A program made the position numbers and the translations under genes. The notes beneath the pieces were generated by a model. It saw only the letters and a program-made list of their open reading frames with translations, had not been told where the DNA came from and made no database searches. A DNA stretch of 64,000 bases from Brachynemurus nebulosus. Lineage: Eukaryota; Arthropoda; Insecta; Neuroptera; Myrmeleontidae. Positions 33,669 through 44,823 of the stretch are shown here, one piece after another. Each line of letters opens with the position of its first letter. The stretch's first letter is position 1. The DNA lies in the NCBI GenBank assembly GCA_035578155.1, contig JAPWDM010000008.1, forward strand, positions 21,600,598 through 21,664,597, in the 5' to 3' direction.

Positions 33669-33999
33669 CATCTTTTTTTTTTACATAATCGTGTTCTACG
33701 GGTCCGAAAACGGATAGCGCCCCTGGTCTCGCCTCTCGCAGCTCTTATCGTATAGACTGTATAAGTCTAATTTTTCGGAGAAAATTCGACTAAAAAGTTT
33801 AAGATATTACAGTTAAATAATTTTATTCATAATGTTTTTCTTTTATTGCATAGTAACAAAAATTATAAATAGTCAATTTTTATTTTGTTGAAAAAACAAA
33901 ACAAGAACAATAAAATATTTTGTTCAAGTGAAATGTGCTCGTCTTATTTTTCGTTATAAATTCTTTGTTTCTCTAAAAATTATAAAATAAGAAGCCCTG
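31930..33999. mobile_element. hAT-type element, 2070 bp, downstream of copy 4
   Basis: Ends CAGGGCTTCTTTAACTATGG and (inverted) CAGGGCTTCTTATTTTATA, with TATTAGAC (31922-31929) and TACTAGAC (34000-34007) flanking as an 8-bp duplication with one mismatch. The interior has four spaced copies of AAATTTCAGCCCTCTAGG at about 160-bp intervals (32774, 32932, 33094, 33256) and a (TA)n run. No transposase seen. A 147-bp remnant of the same insertion lies at the same site after copy 5. Confidence 0.85.
33595..33664. repeat. (TA)n microsatellite
   Basis: About 70 bp of pure AT dinucleotide inside the hAT element. The reading frames through it are not genes. Confidence 0.98.
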
Positions 34000-34035
34000 T
34001 ACTAGACTATTAATATGGAAACAGGAAAGAACGTA

Positions 34036-35161
34036 GGGTTGGCCGGGGTAAATGTGAATTGGGGCAATTGTGAACGGCGTCTATAATTTCTAAAATAACA
34101 TTAATTTTGTTAAAAATCAAATCTTAGTATGTTTTTCTGTCCTTTCTTAATATGCTATTAAAATTTCATAACAATTTTCCAAGTATTAGTATCTTTTTTT
34201 TATTTTGAAAAAACCCTTGCAAAATTTTGTGTATCTTACTTCGACCAATCCTCAAAAAAAATTTTTTTTAAATACATTTTCTTTTTTTTAAAAGGTAAGA
34301 AATGGATAATGGTACTTCTAAAGAAGTTGTCTAAAACCTGGCGGGTTCCTTATTAACTGCTAAAGAAATTGGACAATTTATTACCAATTCACAATTACCC
34401 CATGATTTTAAAATTCCGGGGTAATTGTGAACGCCATTCACAAATGCCCCCATCCGGTCAAAAATTTCAGTAGTGTCCTTTTCAGAGTTGAAAATGTTGA
34501 TGATGATGTACAATGACATTATTGTACAAGTTTCCGTTGTACAAACAACACAAAAAAAAAAATAGATTGTTTTTTGTTCATGTAAACTGAATGTATTTCC
34601 TTGAAAAAGTCTTATTTTCCTTGTTTTTGTGTGAAAATCATGTAATTTTTTTTATTTTTCATTTGATGAAATGACAAAATATCATCAAAATGTCATTTTT
34701 AGCTTGTAACAAATTTGTTCTTACAATTTTTGTTATTTTTATTTAACCTTGATTTTTTGTAGAAATTTGAGGTATGCGTAACTTGCATTAAACAAAGAGA
34801 AATTGTGACCGCTAAAGTATGATGAAAAATTTGAAAGTGGGGTAAATATGAAGAATTTGAGTTGGTCCTTACTCTGATGTACCTCACTCCTCTTGTAATC
34901 CATTCTGAATAATTTTTCTGGTGGCATTCACATTTACCCCGAAATTCATAAGATTTGCAAAACCGCACCGGGGAAATGTGAATGGCTTATAAAATTTTTG
35001 TTTTTCATACGAATTTGCTCAAAATTTGTGTAGTGCATCCTGAATAATGTAGAATTAAAAATAAATCAACCATAATGTGATATATAAAATAAAAAAAATA
35101 CTTAAAACAACGCTTTTATCTCAATTCATGAAAATCCATTCACAATTACCCCGGTCAACCC
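34036..35161. mobile_element. Unassigned TA-inserting element with GGGTTGGCCGGGGTAA ends
   Basis: 1126 bp. Left GGGTTGGCCGGGGTAAATG, right inverted GGGTTGACCGGGGTAATTG; TA on both sides. Copy 5 keeps the empty site (GAACGTATACATATAG at 40389), which shows one TA became two. The interior repeats the terminal motif in both orientations at 34415-34460 (CCGGGGTAATTGTGAACGCC), 34920-34940 (GGCATTCACATTTACCCC) and 34965-34985. No credible ORF. Same end type as 16439-19906. Confidence 0.8.
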
Positions 35162-35163
35162 TA

Positions 35164-35440
35164 TACATATAGTGGAGAAAAATCTTTCAAATATGATGTA
35201 TTTTAAAACATTTTCTCAGTCGAGCAGTTTGAAAATACATAAAAAATTAAATCACTATATTGAGCTGTACTGTGGGTTGGATTATATTATATAGTAATAA
35301 AGTTTTTCCTCTTCCGTGGTAGCAATTATTATATTTTATGCTACTGAAGAGGGCTACAAAAGTAGCCGAAATCGGTTTAGCGAATATTTTTTATTTTTTG
35401 TGGATTCTTAAGGGGAAAAATTTTATTATTATACATAAAA
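35164..35440 (+). repeat. Fossil finger and hammerhead-motif repeat after copy 4
   Basis: 35164-35270 decodes as GEKSFKYDV and then KTFSQSSSLKIHKKLNH with one frame change, the fossil finger. 35291-35440 is the hammerhead-motif repeat; the motif at 35340-35381 reads GCTA, CTGAAGA, G, GGCTAC-AAAA-GTAGCC, GAAA, TCGG, TT, TAGC. The base before the expected cleavage site is T rather than C, still within the NUH rule. Confidence 0.6.
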
Positions 35441-36300
35441 AATTATCCAGAAAATCCATTGAATTTATTTTAGATTTTTACTTGCTCTTTGTACATATTA
35501 TGTAACATATTAATATAGTAGAACAATGTTAATAACAAGTAATTGACTTTTGTAACAATAAACTATGGAAACGTTTAAAAGATGCATTTGAATAAATTTG
35601 TTATAAATTATTAAAAATTATCCTATTTCCTATTTTGTATCTACCTCACAATTATATATTATTAATAATATGTAAGCACCTAGGTTATTGTTGATATGAT
35701 ATTTTAAGATATCTGCAAATCCGGATTTTGTAAATGTAATGTCTGTAGTAGCGGACGCGAATGCGCATTTTTAAAAAGTGATAATCGTAAACGAAGTTTT
35801 TTGTTCTTTTCGCGAGAATATATTTTTTATTTATTTTTTTTTCACAAACACAGTACGCTTTGCCAAGACGTGACTTTATAAAATACCTTCAAATTATACT
35901 TTACAGTTCGATGACACTGATTACTCAGGTGTGTGATGCTACTGCAGACGAGCAGCATGTGTAAAACTGCTGGCTTTCGTCAAAAAATTTTGTTACTCTA
36001 ACTTTACATAACAGAGCTTGCATCGTAACTTCGTAACATATGAGAGGGCTCTGATTCAAAAACGTAATGCACGTTAAATATTTTTTCATAATTTCCTCTG
36101 GTTTTTATTAACAATAATTTAGAAATTGTAGTTTTAACACAGAATAACTAGAAGCAGCCTACATTATACAAATCTGTCGTTCGTAAGTTGCAATTTACAC
36201 CGCTACTGATTTAGTCTGTTACTGTCCGTCATGAGGTTTGACGTTGTAACGAGTATCATTGTTTTTTTAATCAACTCGTAAAATTTAAACAGAAAAAAAA
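35441..36300 (+). other. Duplicated 3' flank of copy 4
   Basis: Matches the flank of copy 5 at 40605-41420 nearly throughout, including GTAGCGGACGCGAATGCGCA and a stretch with TTCGTCAAAAAATTTTGTT, which resembles the arms of the foldback family at 37813-38124. No gene. Confidence 0.6.
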
Positions 36301-36399
36301 ATGAAATGTGTCGTATTTAAGTGCAAAAATTCTATTGAGCAAAAAAATTCTCAAAATAAACGGATATCTTTCTTAAACAAATTTATTTTTAATTGTTGG
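36301..36399 (+). pseudogene. THAP-domain N-terminus remnant
   Basis: Translates as MKCVVFKC, KNSIEQKNSQNK and RISFLNKF. The CVVFKC pair and the following ISF resemble the first third of a THAP domain. Copies at 24480 (frame broken) and 41424-41504 are part of the same duplicated flank. No second half (Trp, C-x2-H) is found nearby, so this is a stranded first exon or fragment. Confidence 0.4.
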
Positions 36400-36663
36400 T
36401 TGTTCGTCACATACGGTCGGCCATGGTAGTATATGCTATATATTATATGCAAGCTGCGCACCATATTACACTAAGACATTTGCATGTTTGTGTTGATACA
36501 TGATGTGTTTTGGTTGTATGTATCATAATCGATTGGAAAGGGGTAGCGGTGTCACGTCATTCGCCGGCGACAGCGGGCACAGTAGGTAGAGATATAAATA
36601 TTACTTCTGGTTAAGGGTGTTAGCTCCGTTAGCTAACGATAATCTTTCACCGTTTCTAACTTA

Positions 36664-37123
36664 GGCTGGTCGTCCTTTGGATGCGGAAACGTGCGATATT
36701 TAATTCGGACGAATACGCATGAAAATGGACGAACGATCCAAACAGCTGTGAATCTATACATCTTGAAAGCGTCTCGTTCGTCCGTTTCCGTGCGGATAAT
36801 TACAACGTGCGAAAAAATCCAATTTTGTTTGGATTTTTTCGCGCGAAGAAGTCCGCTTCATGAGATTTTTATTTTTACTGAAATGAGATTGAAGGTAAAT
36901 TATAATTATAACTGTGTAACTTTGCATATTACGTGCCATATTTTTTTTTTACGTATTTTTATATCGTCTATAGCTGGCGAAAAAAAAAATTAAAAAGAAA
37001 AATACTGACGAATATTGAGCTAGTGGACGGACAGTAGACATATCATTTCGGACGAACGACAAACGCGTGTAAAATCGTCTGAATCAAATATCGCAGTTGT
37101 CTGCAACCAATGGACGACCAGCC
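36664..37123. mobile_element. Harbinger-type MITE, family E, copy 1
   Basis: GGCTGGTCGTCCTTTGGATG to its inverted match CAATGGACGACCAGCC, flanked by TTA on both sides. Copy 2 is at 41846-42264. The interior includes CGCGCGAAGAAGTCCGC and an A+T-rich core. Non-coding. Confidence 0.75.
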
Positions 37124-37127
37124 TTAC

Positions 37128-37390
37128 CAGGGCCGAATTAACCCTGAGTCCACCCCTAGGCACCTTGAAAAATGCCGCCCTTACCTTTTGTTTGAAAAAA
37201 AAGGAAATCTTGAAAAAAAGAAAAACGTCAATCACGAATTTTTCTACCGTGATTTAAAAATTCCCTCTTCCTACCTTTTTTACAAACTTTCTCTTAAAAA
37301 AACGTTAATTACTCATTTTTCCGACCTATTTTAAAAATTTGCCGCCCTTAGGCCATGGCCTAGGGTGGCCTATTGGTTAAGCTGGCCCTG
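37128..37390. mobile_element. hAT-type MITE, 263 bp
   Basis: CAGGGCCGAATTAACCC at the left, GGTTAAGCTGGCCCTG at the right. Perfect 8-bp duplications AGCCTTAC at 37120-37127 and 37391-37398. The target overlaps the right end of the preceding Harbinger-type MITE, so this insertion is the younger of the two. Confidence 0.9.
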
Positions 37391-37812
37391 AGCCTTACAC
37401 TAACAAAATCAAAATTTTCGCTGCACTTATACATCTTCTATACTGGTTAATGATTATTTATTAGAGATAATGCTGGCGTTCCAGACGAAAATTTTGTTAG
37501 CCTAACGTTAGCTAACAGAGCTTTCATCGTTACAAACCAGAGGGCACGCATTCAAAAATTCACATACATTATATCTTAAAACAACGATTTCTAACATGGT
37601 GACTGATTATTTTTATTCAATAATTTTTAAATGTGGCTGTACTTCAGAAATTAAGTATTTATACCGTGAAAAACCATAAAAAATAATTAACGAGCATTAA
37701 TTTTTTGAATCAGAGCCCTCTGGTTTGTAACGGTGTAAGCTCCGTTAGCTAACGTTATAATTAAGACCGTTAGTAACGATGTTAGTAACACTTATTAACT
37801 TTGTGAATAACA
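37391..37812. repeat. Foldback MITE family F, diverged copy
   Basis: The left arm begins GCTGGCGTTCCAGACG near 37472; the right arm is GAGCCCTCTGGTTTGTAACG near 37710-37760. The right terminus is missing compared with the neighbouring copy. Related arms occur at 35990-36050, 41760-41830 and 42740-42800. Confidence 0.6.
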
Positions 37813-38124
37813 ATGCTGGCGTTCCAAACGAAAATTTTGTTAGCCTAACGTTAGTCAACGGAGCTTTCACCGTTACAAACTAGAGGGCACGCATTCAAAA
37901 TATTAATATACATTATATATTAAACAACAATTTCTAATATGGTGACTGATTATTTTTATTCCATAATTTTTAAATGTGGCTGTACTTCAAAAATTAAGTA
38001 TTTATACCGTGAAAAAATATTTAACGTGCATTAATTTTTGAATCAGAGCCCTCTGGTTTGTAACGGTGAAAGCTCCGTTGACTAACGTTAGGCTAACAAA
38101 ATTTTCGTTTGGAACGCCAGCAAT
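37813..38124. mobile_element. Foldback MITE family F, intact copy
   Basis: Nearly perfect inverted arms of about 80 bp: GCTGGCGTTCCAAACGAAAA at the left and its complement at the right. Flanked by AAT on both sides. The related spacer near 28941-28955 reads AACAATAATGTT, that is, both AAT copies with nothing between. Confidence 0.75.
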
Positions 38125-39087
38125 GTTATTAACACTATGAGGCCCGAGCACTTTCATAATAAACTTCCCCGGAAGCCGGCAATATTTAAAAAAAAACTTT
38201 ATATAAACAAATACATAAAATAAGTTGATTCAAACACTGAATAGATTCAACACAGTTCAACATGTATGTGTAAAACTGTAAGCATATTTTGGCATACAAA
38301 TCAATTTTATTTAAAAATATAAATTATATTCTTATGTATTTTTTTTTTGTTTATCTTAAAATTTTTTATACATAGAAACCAAAAGAGTACATAGCGTGTT
38401 TTGGTATGTATTTGTGTGAGTAGGAACACATCCGTGTGATGAATGATGATAAACATCGCACACATAATGCGTAACCAACTAATCAATTATCGCGGTCGGC
38501 CTCTGGGGATGTTTTGTTTGGTTTCGGATGCCGAAGCCATGGGACTGAGTGTTAACAATGCCACAACTATACTCATTGAAGTGATTTAAAATGTTACTCA
38601 TTTTATATCAGAAACATTGTTATTAATATATGAATGTTAACATTTTCAAAAGATATTTAAACAAATGTCGATAACATTTTTGTTTTCAATATGTTTTTGC
38701 TATTTTTTCGGTGTACAGGCACCTTAACATCTGCAGATGAAAGCGAATGTGGATTTTAAAAAGTAATAATCGCAAACAAAGTTTTTTGTCCTTCTCGCGA
38801 GTACATATATGTTTTTTCATAAATATTACCAATATTACACTAGGGAATTTCAAGACGTGACTTCATAAAATATCTTCAAATTGTACTTTAACAGTCCGGT
38901 GATACATCTGTGGCTTGACCATAGATAAAGTACACCAGATTTTAATTTGTGGTATTTTTTATTTCACCATAGTGTTATTCTCTTTGGTCTATTGGTCTAC
39001 GAACAACGACTCTTCATGGACTCTTCACTGTCAAAGCGGTCAAAACTATAAAATTTTAAACATTTTTTTTTCGAAGATAAAAATAAA
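38125..39087 (+). other. Spacer upstream of copy 5
   Basis: Carries the right end of the TTAATAACATT-rich element (end TTCGGTGTACAGGCACCTT at 38707-38726). Then comes the upstream region shared with copy 4: CAGTCCGGTGATACATCTG, GACCATAGATAAAGTACACC and the TATA-like ACTATAAAATTTTAAAC at 39044-39060. No gene. Confidence 0.5.
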
Positions 39088-40188
39088 ATGGAAAATAAAG
39101 CGTCTACGTCAATGATTCAGTCACTTAGTGTTAAAATAAAGGAAGAAGAAGATTTATACGATTTAAATAATCCAGTTTCAAACAAAATAAAAATGGAATT
39201 ATCCGACTGTTCGTATGAAAACGAAATAAAATTGGAATTGGAAAACGACGGTAATGAAAATAATACTGATTTAGTAAACTTGACAAGTTTACGTACCGAA
39301 ATTAAATTAGAAAATAATGGAAACCATATTATGTTAAAGGAAAAAAATGTTGTATTTGACGAAAGTCGAGAAAACTGCTTGTATGAAGATTCTGTTGACT
39401 TAAAAATATCTATCACAGACACTATAACTGAACAAAGTAGTTCAGAGACTTATGAAAACACTGAAATCAGTGATAGTGACAAAAATATCTTCAAATGTAA
39501 TGTATGCTTTAAAACATTTGTTCAATCAAGTCATTTGCATATGCATAAAAGAATACATCGAGGGGAAAAACTGTACAAATGTAATGTATGTAGTAAAACA
39601 TGTACCACATCGGGCAGTTTGAAGGAACATAAAAGAACACACACAGGAGAAAAACCCTACAAATGTAATATATGTTTTAAAGCATTTCCTCATTATGCTT
39701 CTTTGCAAAGACATGAAAGAATGCATACAGGTGAAAAACCATACGAATGTAATGTATGTTTTAAAACATTTTCTGATAATGGTAACTTACATAGACATGA
39801 AAGAACGCATACAGGAGAAAAACCGTACAAATGTAATATATGTAGTAGAACATTTTCTCAGTCACAGGGTCTGAGAAGACATAAAAGAACACATACAGGA
39901 GAAAAACCGTACAAATGTAAGGTATGTTTTAAAAGATTTTTGGATTCATCCGGTTTATGGGGACATAAAAGAATACATCGAGGGGAAAAACTGTACAAAT
40001 GTAATGTATGTAGTAAAACATTTACCACATCGGGCAGTTTGAAGGACCATAAAAGAACACACACAGGAGAAAAATCGTACAGATGTGATATATGTTTTAA
40101 AACTTTTTCTCGCTCAAACAGTTTGAGAAGTCATGAAAAAGTCCACATTTGCGAAAATCCATTCAAATTTGATGATATGTTTCAATAA
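39088..40188 (+). CDS. C2H2 zinc-finger protein, array copy 5 (8 fingers)
   Basis: 366 residues, single exon, starting MENKASTSM. The N-terminus (IKEE, IKME, IKLE, IKLE) is almost identical to copies 3 and 4. Eight fingers; in finger 2 the conserved aromatic before the helix is replaced ([10 protein letters not shown] instead of [10 protein letters not shown]), adding an extra Cys. Fingers 2 and 7 are near duplicates. The family stop TAA has changed to CAA, so the protein gains one residue (FDDMFQ) before the adjacent TAA. Compared with copy 4, it has one extra finger and several different helices, while the ends match. Confidence 0.94.
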   Translation: MENKASTSMIQSLSVKIKEEEDLYDLNNPVSNKIKMELSDCSYENEIKLELENDGNENNTDLVNLTSLRTEIKLENNGNHIMLKEKNVVFDESRENCLYEDSVDLKISITDTITEQSSSETYENTEISDSDKNIFKCNVCFKTFVQSSHLHMHKRIHRGEKLYKCNVCSKTCTTSGSLKEHKRTHTGEKPYKCNICFKAFPHYASLQRHERMHTGEKPYECNVCFKTFSDNGNLHRHERTHTGEKPYKCNICSRTFSQSQGLRRHKRTHTGEKPYKCKVCFKRFLDSSGLWGHKRIHRGEKLYKCNVCSKTFTTSGSLKDHKRTHTGEKSYRCDICFKTFSRSNSLRSHEKVHICENPFKFDDMFQ

Positions 40189-40207
40189 AACATTTGATGT
40201 ATTAGAC

Positions 40208-40354
40208 CAGGGCTTCTTGAACTATGGGTCGCTTAGCGGAATCTTAGCGTCATAGCGAAAAATTTTTTATGTGTACCTATATATATTGTTACCCAATCAA
40301 TAAATCCTTACAAAATATCTATATACCTCTATTTGGAGTTGCGAATGAAAAAAG
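40208..40354. mobile_element. 3'-truncated hAT insertion shared with copy 4
   Basis: Starts CAGGGCTTCTTGAACTATGG after TATTAGAC, exactly as at 31930, and follows it for about 150 bp to TTGGAGTTGCGAATGAAAA. It then jumps to TACTAGAG, the right-hand target copy. The remaining 1.9 kb is gone. Insertion therefore predates the copy 4/copy 5 duplication. Confidence 0.85.
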
Positions 40355-40604
40355 TACTAGAGTATTAATATGGAAACAGGAAAGAACGTATACATATAGT
40401 GGAGAAAAATCTTTCAAATATGATGTATTTCAAAACATTTTCCCAGTCGAGCAGTTTGAAAATACATAAAAAATTAAATCACTATATTGAGCTGTACTGT
40501 GGGTTGGATTATATTATATAGTAATAAAGTTTTTCCTCTTCCGTGGTAGCAATTATTATATTTTATGCTACTGAAGAGGGCTACAAAAGTAGCCGAAATC
40601 GGTC
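40355..40604 (+). repeat. Fossil finger and truncated hammerhead-motif repeat after copy 5
   Basis: Fossil finger at 40395-40475: YSGEKSFKYDVF, then, after a one-base shift, KTFSQSSSLKIHKKLNH. Both metal-binding Cys codons have become Tyr and Phe. The hammerhead-like motif starts at 40567 (GCTA, CTGAAGA, stem, GAAA, TCGGTC) but ends at 40604 without the TAGC half of stem I. Confidence 0.6.
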
Positions 40605-41845
40605 CAAATCCATTGAATTTATTTTAGATTTTTACTTGCTCTTTGTGCATATTATGTAACATATTAATATAATAGAACAATATTAATAACAAGTAATTGA
40701 CTTTTGTAACAATATGTAGACTATGGAAACGTTTAAAAGATGCATCTGAATAAATTTGCTATAAATTATTAAAAATTATCCTATTTCGTATTTTGTATCT
40801 ACCTCACAATTATATATTATTAATAATATGTAAGCACCTAGGTAACCCTAGGTTATTGCGGATATGATATTTTAAGATATCTGCAAATCCGGATTTTGTA
40901 AGTGTAATATTTGTAGTAGCGGACGCGAATGCGCATTTTTAAAAAGTGATAATCGTAAACGAAGTTTTTTGTTCTTTTCGCGAGAATATATTTTTTATTT
41001 TTTTTTTTCACAAACAGTACTTTACAGTTCGATGACACTGATTACGCAGGTGTGTGATGCTACTGCAGACGAGCAGCATGTGTAAAACTGCTGGCTTTCG
41101 TCAAAAAATTTTGTTTCTCTAACTTTACATAACAGAGCTTGCACCGTTACATATTAGAGGGCTCTGATTCAAAAATGTATAGCACGTTAAATATTTTTTT
41201 TATGATTTCCTCTTCTTTTTATTAACAATACGTAAGTTAGAAATTGTAGTGTTAACACAGAATAACTAGAAGCAGCCTACATATACAAATCTGTCGTTCG
41301 TAAGTTGCAATTTACACCGCTACTGATTTAGTCTGTTACTGTTCGTCATGAGATTCACGTCGTAACGAGTATCATTGTTTTTTTTTTTTAATCAACTCGT
41401 GAAATTTAAACAGAAAAAAAAATATGAAGTGTGTCGTTTTTAAGTGTAAAAATTCTATTGAACAAAAGAATTCTAAAAATAAAGGGATATCTTTCTTAAA
41501 ATAAATAAATTTATTTTTAATTGTTGGTTGTTCGTCACATACGGTCGGCCATGGTAGTATATGCTATATATATGCAAGCTGCGCACCATATTACACTAAT
41601 ACATTCGCATGTTTGTATTGATACGTGATGTCTTTTGGTTGTATGTATCATGATCGCTTGGAAGGGGTAGCGGTGTCCAAGTCATTCGCCGGCGACAGCG
41701 GGCACAGTAGGTAGAGATAGAAATATTACTTCTGGTTATTCTGTAAGTTTTAATATGTAGTGCATGTTAATTGAATCAGAGCTCTCTGGTTTGTAAGGGT
41801 GTCAGCTCCGTTAGCTAACGATAATTCTTCACCGTTGCTAACTTA
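40605..41845 (+). other. Duplicated 3' flank of copy 5, with THAP remnant at 41424-41504
   Basis: Aligns with 35441-36663. The THAP-like start reads MKCVVFKCKNSIEQ and later GISFLK before TAA; it is 26 codons and open. No splice donor follows directly. No other gene. Confidence 0.5.
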
Positions 41846-42264
41846 GGCTGGTCGTCCTTTGGATGCGGAAACGTGCGATATTTGATTCGGACGAATACGC
41901 ATGAAAACGGACGAACGATACAAACAGCTGTGAAGCTATATATCCTCGTCTATTGAAAGCGTCTCGTTCGTCCGTTTCCGTACGTATAATTACAACGTGC
42001 GAACAAATCCAATTTTGTTTGGATTTTTTCGCGCGAAGAAGTCCGCTTTATGAGATATTATTTATTTTTATTGAAATGAGACTGAAGGTAAATTACAATT
42101 ATAACTCTGTAACTTTGCATATTACGTGCCATAATTTTTTTTACGTATTTTTATATCATCTATAGCTTGCGAAAAAAAAAATTAAAAAGAAAAATACCGA
42201 CGAATATTGAACTAGTGGACGGACAGTAGACATATGTATGTCCGCAACCAATGGACAACCATCC
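41846..42264. mobile_element. Harbinger-type MITE, family E, copy 2
   Basis: Starts GGCTGGTCGTCCTTTGGATG after TTA; the right end is slightly decayed (CAATGGACAACCATCC then TTA). It lacks the neighbouring 263-bp hAT MITE present after copy 1, confirming that insertion as later. Confidence 0.75.
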
Positions 42265-42819
42265 TTACACCCCTTACACTAACAAAATCTTTTCGCTGCA
42301 CTGATACATCTTCTATACTGGTTAATGATTGCTAGAGATTTTAATGAAGTACGAAATACTTGTGTATTCCATAAAAAAAGTTCTTGCGCATGCGCTAACA
42401 GCTCACTTTGAGCAGAAAAACTCAGCAACGAACACACCGATTATATCTTAAAACAACAATTTCTAACCTGATCACTGATTATTTTTATTCCATAATTTTT
42501 AAATGTTGCTGTACTTCAGAAATTAAGTATTTATACCGTGAAAAACCATGAAAAATAATTGGGCGTATTCGTTGCTGAGTTTTTCTGCTCAAAATGAGCT
42601 GAGCGCATGCGCAAGAACTTTTTTTTATGGAATACACAAGTATTTCGTAGATTTCGTACTTCATAAAGATGTTCTTGCGCATGCGCACAGCTCACTTTGA
42701 GCAGAAAAACTCAGCAACGAATACGGCCTTTAACGTGCATTAATTTTTTGAATCAGAGCCCTCTGGTTTGTAACGGTGAAAGCTCCGTTAGCTGACGTTA
42801 GCCCATAGAGAATAACACT

Positions 42820-42823
<4 letters not shown>
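42265..42823. repeat. Inverted repeats: family F arms with a GCATGCGC-containing insert
   Basis: Around 42345-42440 and 42560-42720, inverted and direct copies of TTCTTGCGCATGCGC and GCTCACTTTGAGCAGAAAAA occur, nested between family F arms (GCACTGATACATC and CCCTCTGGTTTGTAACGG). No gene. Confidence 0.6.

Positions 42824-42906
<83 letters not shown>
42824..42906. repeat. (TA)n microsatellite
   Basis: About 83 bp of AT dinucleotide, next to the family F arm. Confidence 0.98.
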
Positions 42907-42909
<3 letters not shown>

Positions 42910-42919
42910 GAGCACTCAC

Positions 42920-43237
42920 TTAACTCCTTAACTACCGAATGTATTTGGTCGGTTAACTACTAGTGGTACTTACAAGTACCAGTAACTTTACTAACACATT
43001 TTTTTTTGTTAAATAAAATTTTAATATCTAGTTCAACAAAATGTATGTTATATCATAGATCTGATAATAAGGATACATAACGATTAAATGGGATTAATGG
43101 CTTAACATATTTATAATGTATCTATTAGATTTTATAGAAAAAACTTTTAGATACTTAAAAGTAGAGTAATTATTCCTGGTATTTTCAATGCAGAAAAAAA
43201 CTGGACTTCTAAGTACCACTAGTAGCGAAAGGGTTAA
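42920..43237. mobile_element. Possible piggyBac-type MITE
   Basis: TTAA at both ends (42920-42923 and 43234-43237). The right end inverted reads CCCTTTCGCTACTAGTGG; the left side carries CTACTAGTGGTACTTAC near 42957. The ends are unequal, so the left terminus is decayed or the call is wrong. Confidence 0.4.
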
Positions 43238-43670
43238 ATTAAGGGATTTTTGCTTAGCAGGTGGTTATTTTGGCGCTGAGTTCAGAGGGCAGTGCAGTAA
43301 CACTGCACAACATATTTAAAAAAATGCTAATTGTAGACGGTGCTAGACCCGGCAGAAAATGAACTGAGAGATGCGCAGAAATGCATTTTAAAATGGATCA
43401 GTCTAAGTCATTTTGAAGGTAAGGTGGATATCTGTCAAATACATGTATCTTATGAACATAGGCCAGTGAGTTGATTTATTTTACCCACTCCACCAGCGCA
43501 AACGAAGATAGGTCTCTTACTTCAAAATCTTTTGACTATACTAGCTGATATCTGTCGAATTTACTGTTCATAGAACTTATTCTATTATTTTAGAAATTTA
43601 TAATTTGTAACATTTCTATAGTAACAATTACAAAAAATTCTATCAGGAAATTTTCATTTTTTTCGAGTTA
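43238..43670. other. Spacer without recognised feature
   Basis: No open frame of note and no repeat that I can match to the rest of the window. Mixed composition with a short inverted repeat GGGCAGTGCAGTAACACTGCAC-like at about 43290 (GCAGTG and CACTGC). Confidence 0.4.
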
Positions 43671-43678
43671 TTTATAAA

Positions 43679-44099
43679 CATGTCCCTGTCACTCTCCATT
43701 TAGTCTATTATAAAAAAATGGACTGTTTTCTGACGTCGCTGTAACTAATATACCAGATGGCGTTGATTTACTAGGGGATAAAATTAGAGTCGAGACATGA
43801 GGTTTAATAGTTCGCTATTTTTCATCTAAAATAAATTGGAAATAAATTAAATATTTAAAAAAATACTTTAATTCAACCTAGAAAGATTAATTAAATTGAA
43901 AAATTTTAATTCTTCGTTAACACATAATTTGGTGACGATACTTTTGTGCTCAATCATATGGTAATTAATTTTGACATCTATTTGATGAAAAATGCTCACA
44001 TGTCCCAACTCTATTTAGTATACCCCCTATACCATTAGCGCCACGTAGCAAACTGTGACATGAATAGGTCCGTCCTTGAAAACAAGTGGCAGGGACATG
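43679..44099 (+). mobile_element. hAT-type MITE, family A, copy 3
   Basis: 421 bp, CATGTCCCTGTCACTC to AGTGGCAGGGACATG. Perfect 8-bp duplications TTTATAAA at 43671-43678 and 44100-44107. The reconstructed target, CGAGTTATTTATAAATAAC and on, is itself palindromic. About 95% like the copy at 23224 by eye. Confidence 0.95.
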
Positions 44100-44107
44100 T
44101 TTATAAA

Positions 44108-44823
44108 TAACTCGTTTATTTTTTTGAGTTCAATATTAAATTTAATAATTTTACTTAATTATTATTTGAGGTATGTATAATTAACATTTATTACTTTATT
44201 TTTATTTGAAAATAATTACTTAATTTATTATCACAGTAATTTAATTAAAAAATTTGATTTTTTTTTTTTGTAATTAGAATACATTTTATCTGTTGCAGAA
44301 AAATGGGAGCACACTTATCAGAAATTAGAAACAGTGATAATTCATTTACGAAATATTTGATTAATGTATAATTTCGAATAAAAATAAATTTACTTGAGTT
44401 TTTAAACAAATATTTGAGTTTATAATTATTGTATGAGTTTTAAACTTGAAAAACTGATCAAAATAAAATGCAATTAGGAAAATTTTAGTGGATTATCTTA
44501 CTAGTAGTAATCTACACTATCGGATATGGCTAAAAATAATTTAAAGTTATTACTTATTATAATGACATCTCTGTTCTACTGAAGTGTACTACGCATAATG
44601 ATTATGACAACGATGACATCTATACCCGCTGCCCCCGTTCTCAGTACCATAGAGAGGTAATTAAGGGTCAAAAAAATGTGTTGTTGGCTATCTTGCAGAA
44701 ATAAAATTCTGGTGTACTTTATCTATGATCTAACCGATCTAATCACAGATCTACCCTGTTTAGAATAGTTGAACTAGTTGAAATTACAAAATTTTAAAGA
44801 ATTTTTGGCAAAGAAAAAAGAAA
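44108..44823 (+). other. Spacer upstream of copy 6
   Basis: A+T-rich, no ORF. Close to the gene it has GGTGTACTTTATCTATGATC (44709-44728), matching the upstream of copy 3 and the inverse of that upstream of copies 4-5. ATTACAAAATTTTAAAGAA, where copies 3-5 have a TATA-like box, lies about 45 bp before the ATG. Confidence 0.4.

Noticed and set aside
33382..33717. 111-codon ORF through a (TA)n tract
   Set aside because: Repeated Tyr-Ile codons from the microsatellite; same for frames at 42730-42915 and 58025-58328.
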